Assembly: GCA_028290165.1 (NCBI GenBank)
Contig: JAQGKJ010000740.1
Span: forward strand, 1 to 8,961
DNA length: 8,961 nt
Source: Bradyrhizobium sp.
GTDB lineage: Bacteria; Pseudomonadota; Alphaproteobacteria; Rhizobiales; Xanthobacteraceae
Direction: 5' to 3'
Below the pieces are notes generated by a model. The model did no database searches, had not been told where the DNA came from, and saw only the letters and a program-made list of their open reading frames with translations. Positions 7,002-8,961 of this stretch are shown here, piece by piece. The first letter of the stretch is position 1. Each line of letters begins with the position of its first letter. Position numbers and translations under genes: made by a program.

Positions 7002-7030
7002 TTGGCAAGCCCGGCGTTCACCAATATAGG
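7002..7030 (+). promoter_or_regulatory. Candidate pckA promoter
   Basis: TTGGCA (7002-7007) and TATAGG (7025-7030) are separated by 17 bp, which is ideal spacing for a housekeeping sigma factor. The -35 matches five of six consensus positions and the -10 four of six. The -35 also sits in a small inverted repeat, GGCTT-GGC-AAGCC (6999-7011). The predicted leader would be about 95-100 nt. TATATT at 7054-7059 is an alternative -10 but has no good -35 partner. The rest of the 286-bp gap (6849-7134) shows no gene. Confidence 0.35.
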
Positions 7031-7120
7031 TCGCCGGACCGAGGCCGGCAGGCTATATTAACGGTCCACCGCGACAGAGGCGCGTTTAGCGGCATTTCGC
7101 GCTGGAGATACGCGGGTTCG

Positions 7121-7128
7121 AGGAGGAG
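7121..7128 (+). promoter_or_regulatory. Strong Shine-Dalgarno fixing the pckA GTG start
   Basis: AGGAGGAG is an almost full-length match to the anti-SD sequence. It lies 6 nt before the GTG at 7135, which settles that GTG as the start and predicts high translation. Confidence 0.85.
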
Positions 7129-7134
7129 TCTTCG

Positions 7135-8751
<1,617 letters not shown>

Positions 8752-8783
8752 ACAACGCTGTCATTCCGGAGCGCGTTGATCTT

Positions 8784-8810
8784 AAAGGGCAGCCGCGAGG
8801 CTGCCCTTTT
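8784..8810 (+). terminator. Intrinsic terminator of pckA
   Basis: AAAGGGCAGCC (8784-8794) pairs perfectly with GGCTGCCCTTT (8799-8809) around a GCGA loop of the GNRA type, and ends in a TTTT run at 8807-8810. It starts 33 nt after the pckA stop. The stem's own A/T ends make it partly symmetric, so it could also stop transcription arriving from the right. Confidence 0.92.
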
Positions 8811-8858
8811 CGATTCCACACTGGCTTTCTGTTTCAATATCTGTCTGAAAGACGTCCC

Positions 8859-8874
8859 TTAATCTTTGATTAAC
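8859..8874 (+). promoter_or_regulatory. CtrA-type binding site upstream of the right-edge gene
   Basis: TTAA-TCTTTGA-TTAAC is an exact match to the CtrA consensus TTAA-N7-TTAAC known from Caulobacter and other alphaproteobacteria. It ends 51 nt before the ATG at 8926. A -10-like TGTAGT (8885-8890) would place the -35 region inside the box, the geometry common at CtrA-activated promoters. Transcription would start near 8897, leaving room for the SD. Whether CtrA binds here is inferred from the motif alone. Confidence 0.55.
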
Positions 8875-8925
8875 TGAATGCGCCTGTAGTGCCGGTCAAG
8901 GATGGATCGGCGCGGAGCCTTTAGC

Positions 8926-8961
8926 ATGTCGGATATTTTCAGCGTTCTCCAGTCGGCATAC
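8926..8961 (+). CDS. N-terminal fragment of an unidentified protein, cut by the window edge
   Basis: An ATG at 8926 opens a frame reading MSDIFSVLQSAY that continues past the edge. GGAG (8914-8917) lies 8 nt upstream, a good SD. The gene has its own control region after the pckA terminator, including a consensus CtrA box. Twelve residues are too few to name a family, and I do not recognise it. The CtrA box hints at a cell-cycle, motility or envelope-related role, but that is inference. Confidence 0.55.
   Translation, partial: MSDIFSVLQSAY

Overview
The window is high-GC DNA with the gene content and protein style of an alphaproteobacterium in the Hyphomicrobiales, most likely a Bradyrhizobium/Rhodopseudomonas-type organism. 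The grounds are a ChvG/ChvI two-component system linked to a short, C-terminal-only HPr kinase (HprK) and to an ATP-dependent PEP carboxykinase (PckA). The genus assignment rests on remembered protein similarity, not on a search.

Layout. On the minus strand, read right to left, are chvI (response regulator, 3243 to 2542), chvG (membrane sensor kinase, 2408 to 600) and hprK (603 to 76). chvG and hprK overlap by an ATGA. The left edge cuts the window just after hprK, where related genomes usually carry the EIIA-Man-type and HPr proteins of the regulatory PTS; none of that is visible here. On the plus strand, starting across a divergent intergenic region of about 220 bp, are a HugZ/PNPOx-like FMN-split-barrel protein with a DUF2470 tail (3463-4197) and, 38 bp later, a secreted TPR-CHAT protein of 870 residues (4236-6848). 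These two probably form one transcription unit. After a 286-bp intergenic region comes pckA (7135-8751), with a very strong Shine-Dalgarno sequence, a GTG start and a textbook intrinsic terminator (8784-8810). The first 12 codons of another plus-strand gene (8926 onward) run off the right edge, preceded by an exact match to the CtrA binding consensus.

How it fits together. ChvG-ChvI senses envelope or acid stress and controls envelope and host-interaction genes in rhizobia and agrobacteria. HprK is expected to phosphorylate HPr and report carbon status. PckA makes PEP from oxaloacetate and so opens gluconeogenesis on C4-dicarboxylates. This grouping of envelope sensing with carbon control is established for the group. 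The HugZ-like and TPR-CHAT pair sits between chvI and pckA, which lie close together in many relatives, and it is the accessory and least understood part of the window.

No CRISPR array, rRNA, tRNA, insertion sequence or phage gene was seen. No gene-free stretch exceeds 300 bp. The most interesting items are the exported TPR-CHAT putative cysteine peptidase next to a stress-sensing operon, the CtrA box at the right edge, and a perfect 15-bp palindrome in the divergent chvI/hugZ-like promoter region.
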